32,595 nucleotides of DNA from an uncultured Akkermansia sp. (lineage in GTDB: Bacteria; Verrucomicrobiota; Verrucomicrobiia; Verrucomicrobiales; Akkermansiaceae), in NCBI GenBank assembly GCA_947630815.1, contig CANRJD010000016.1, forward strand, positions 1-32,595. Direction: 5' to 3'. Numbering within the stretch: position 1 is the stretch's first letter; every line of letters starts with the position of its first letter. Below the pieces are notes generated by a model. That model was not told where the DNA came from, did not search any database, and saw only the letters and a program-made list of their open reading frames with translations. Both the position numbers and the translations under genes were made by a program. Positions 31,054 through 32,595 of the stretch are shown piece after piece.

Positions 31054-32463
31054 TTATAGCTCAGGTTCCCAAGAATCTTTGACAATAAGCTGGTCGTACA
31101 GTTGTTTGGCCTTATCACCCATATCCATAGAGGCGAGGCGCAGGTAGCTGCGCGCCATGGAGGCATCCGCAGGAAGTCCTTCACCCCCCTTCGCTGTGAT
31201 ATAGGCCAAGTACACATAAGCCTGGGGAGCGCCTGCCGCGGCAGCATCCGAAAGGAGCTGTGATGCCTTGCGTGCATCAGGTTTTACATGCTTGCCAGAG
31301 AAGTACTCGGCAGCCAGTATGATGGACGCTTGGGGGTGTCCCACCTTTGCGGCATCTTCCAGCAGCTTAATGCCGGCAGCAGTATCTTGCTTTACTCCTT
31401 TGCCATTCAGAAGCATGTAAGCGCGAGCCGTGGCTAGCGCCACCGTGTTGCTCAGTTTGGGGTGACTGAAGTAAAAATATGCTTTTTGCGGATCCTCAGG
31501 CAGGCCGAGTTGACCCTTCAAATAGCCGTAACCAAGAGCCATGCATGAGCGCAGATGACCGAGCGCAGCAGCAGTTTTCAACAAAATAATCGCTCGCTTG
31601 GGGTCGGGTTGTACTCCTGCTTCACGGACCGCGGCGTTCTCTCCCTTAACATCCATCAGACCAGAAGCCATTACGAAATAGGCCTCTGGGTTATGGCGGC
31701 GTACAGCCTCCTCCAGCAGCGTGCGGCTCTCGACAGGTTTTTTTGCGGAGGCCACGGCGGAGAGTGCAAAGTATGCATCTGAGCTTCCTGCTTCAGCCGC
31801 TTTTTTGAGCCATTCCATCTTTTGGGCAGGATCGGAAGCTAGGTTGCACAGGCGGAACATGACGTAATGGTTGCCGCGTTTGACTTCAGATTCGACCTCA
31901 GGCTTGGTGCGCGAGCTGAAAAATTCCACGCGCCCAGTGCTTATCAGCCAGTGGGCTCGAGCCATGAAGTCACCAGTTTTACAGGCATCCATGAGCATTT
32001 TATTGGCCGCAGCCTCATCCTTTGGCACCCCGATGCCCTGACGAAGGCACATGCTGGCATCTAGCATAGAGGGAACAAACCCTTTGGCAGCCAGTTTGGC
32101 CATACGCTGGTAAGTGGCACGTACTTCTGGTGAAAGAAGTTTTTCTACGGGAGTTTGGGATAGAGCCACGTCGGTGATCCAATGCTCGGCAGCGATATTC
32201 CCCTGCTTTGCTGCGGCTTTCATCCATGATTCCACGGCCTTTTCATCACCATCAGTGGCTTCCAGTACACAGAGGATGGCAGCACCGAAGTCGGGGCTGT
32301 TGTCCTTCACTTGCTTTTGTAAGGCTTCGTAAAATTCATTGTATCTGGGATTGGAGGTGACAGCATTTGATGGCGACGCAGCCGGGGGTTCTGCGATCAC
32401 GGGGAGCGAACCTAGAGCAATGATCGGAATAATGATACTGAATCGAAGATAGTTCTTAAGCAT
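31054..32463 (-). CDS. Exported Sel1-like repeat protein
   Basis: This 469-residue protein has a signal peptide (M-L-K-N-Y-L-R-F-S-I-I-I-P-I-I-A-L-G-S-L-P-V-I-A, cut before E) and about nine Sel1/TPR-like repeats, more diverged than those of the left-hand genes (A-A-A-L-G-H-L-R-S-C-M-A-L-G-Y-G-Y-L-K-G, L-L-E-D-A-A-K-V-G-H-P-Q-A). I take ATG 32463 because the signal peptide begins there; the TTG at 32505 adds 14 residues without sense. It probably works in the periplasm as a binding scaffold. It is convergent with the ribbon-helix-helix gene. Its start lies 55 bp inside the right copy of the terminal inverted repeat. Confidence 0.85.
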   Translation of the reverse strand: MLKNYLRFSIIIPIIALGSLPVIAEPPAASPSNAVTSNPRYNEFYEALQKQVKDNSPDFGAAILCVLEATDGDEKAVESWMKAAAKQGNIAAEHWITDVALSQTPVEKLLSPEVRATYQRMAKLAAKGFVPSMLDASMCLRQGIGVPKDEAAANKMLMDACKTGDFMARAHWLISTGRVEFFSSRTKPEVESEVKRGNHYVMFRLCNLASDPAQKMEWLKKAAEAGSSDAYFALSAVASAKKPVESRTLLEEAVRRHNPEAYFVMASGLMDVKGENAAVREAGVQPDPKRAIILLKTAAALGHLRSCMALGYGYLKGQLGLPEDPQKAYFYFSHPKLSNTVALATARAYMLLNGKGVKQDTAAGIKLLEDAAKVGHPQASIILAAEYFSGKHVKPDARKASQLLSDAAAAGAPQAYVYLAYITAKGGEGLPADASMARSYLRLASMDMGDKAKQLYDQLIVKDSWEPEL

Positions 32464-32518
32464 AGCAGATGCCACTATTCTACGCTTGTCATGAAGTCTT
32501 GGCAAGCGGCATTTCGTT

Positions 32519-32593
32519 GCATTGCCTCAAAAATAAAGTCACCGAAGGGACGTAAAAAACGGGAAAAAAGAAATTTCTGAAAGCTTGATGCCT
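32519..32593. repeat. Right copy of the 75-bp terminal inverted repeat
   Basis: Exact reverse complement of bases 1-75; the window has two further bases (CA) outside it. The copy is followed inward by a Sel1 gene, as on the left. Confidence 0.9.
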
Positions 32594-32595
32594 CA

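Noticed and set aside
31008-31070. GGGAAC/GTTCCC inverted pair between the RHH gene and the Sel1 gene as a terminator
   Set aside because: The arms are about 45 bp apart with no T tract, so it is not a convincing terminator.

Overview
The window reads as chromosomal DNA of a Gram-negative bacterium with an outer membrane: it carries an LptE-type lipoprotein, a BamD-like lipoprotein and a MacAB-like exporter. The style of the genes suggests a Verrucomicrobiota relative, possibly close to Akkermansia. The clues are the D-A-L-R-H tyrosine recombinase box, an XRE-cupin regulator beside an acyl-CoA synthetase, weak or absent Shine-Dalgarno sites and large Sel1 and ankyrin families. This placement comes from memory of such genomes, not from a search.

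Bases 1-16,000 form an accessory, repeat-rich region. It holds two tandem Sel1-like genes (the second frameshifted), an unrecognised minus-strand gene, a third Sel1 gene that is the intact paralogue of the second, a 790-residue ankyrin gene, a type I methylase/specificity pair (hsdM-hsdS, no hsdR in view), an exported Sel1 protein followed by a small lipoprotein and a decayed Sel1 gene, and a second ankyrin gene (535 residues). The gaps here carry mosaic palindromic repeats. Copies in opposite orientation bracket the second ankyrin gene, and another copy touches the end of the first. Small gene remnants are scattered between them.

Bases 16,000-29,400 are ordinary core genome. They contain bamD-like/lptE/rsmI with overlapping start and stop codons, tRNA-Leu(UAG) on the minus strand, rnd and a MATE transporter, the 4.5S SRP RNA, rlmH, an acyl-CoA synthetase with its XRE-cupin regulator on the minus strand, and then dnaX, ybaB and a periplasmic adaptor/ABC ATPase/FtsX-like permease trio in one compact run. 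A diverged dispersed repeat lies 150-260 bp upstream of bamD, rnd and dnaX.

Bases 29,400-32,595 hold a tyrosine recombinase diverging from a small ribbon-helix-helix-like gene, with two identical GGATT-N3-AATCC dyads between them, and a final exported Sel1-like gene.

The first and last 75 bp of the window are a perfect inverted repeat, each copy just upstream of an inward-facing Sel1 gene. It may be a real inverted repeat, or the repeat at which the assembly broke. I find no clear new defence or signalling system. The most unusual content is the recombining Sel1/ankyrin family with its mosaic repeats, the dyad pair at the recombinase, the shared upstream element at core genes and a DnaX lacking two zinc-ligand cysteines.
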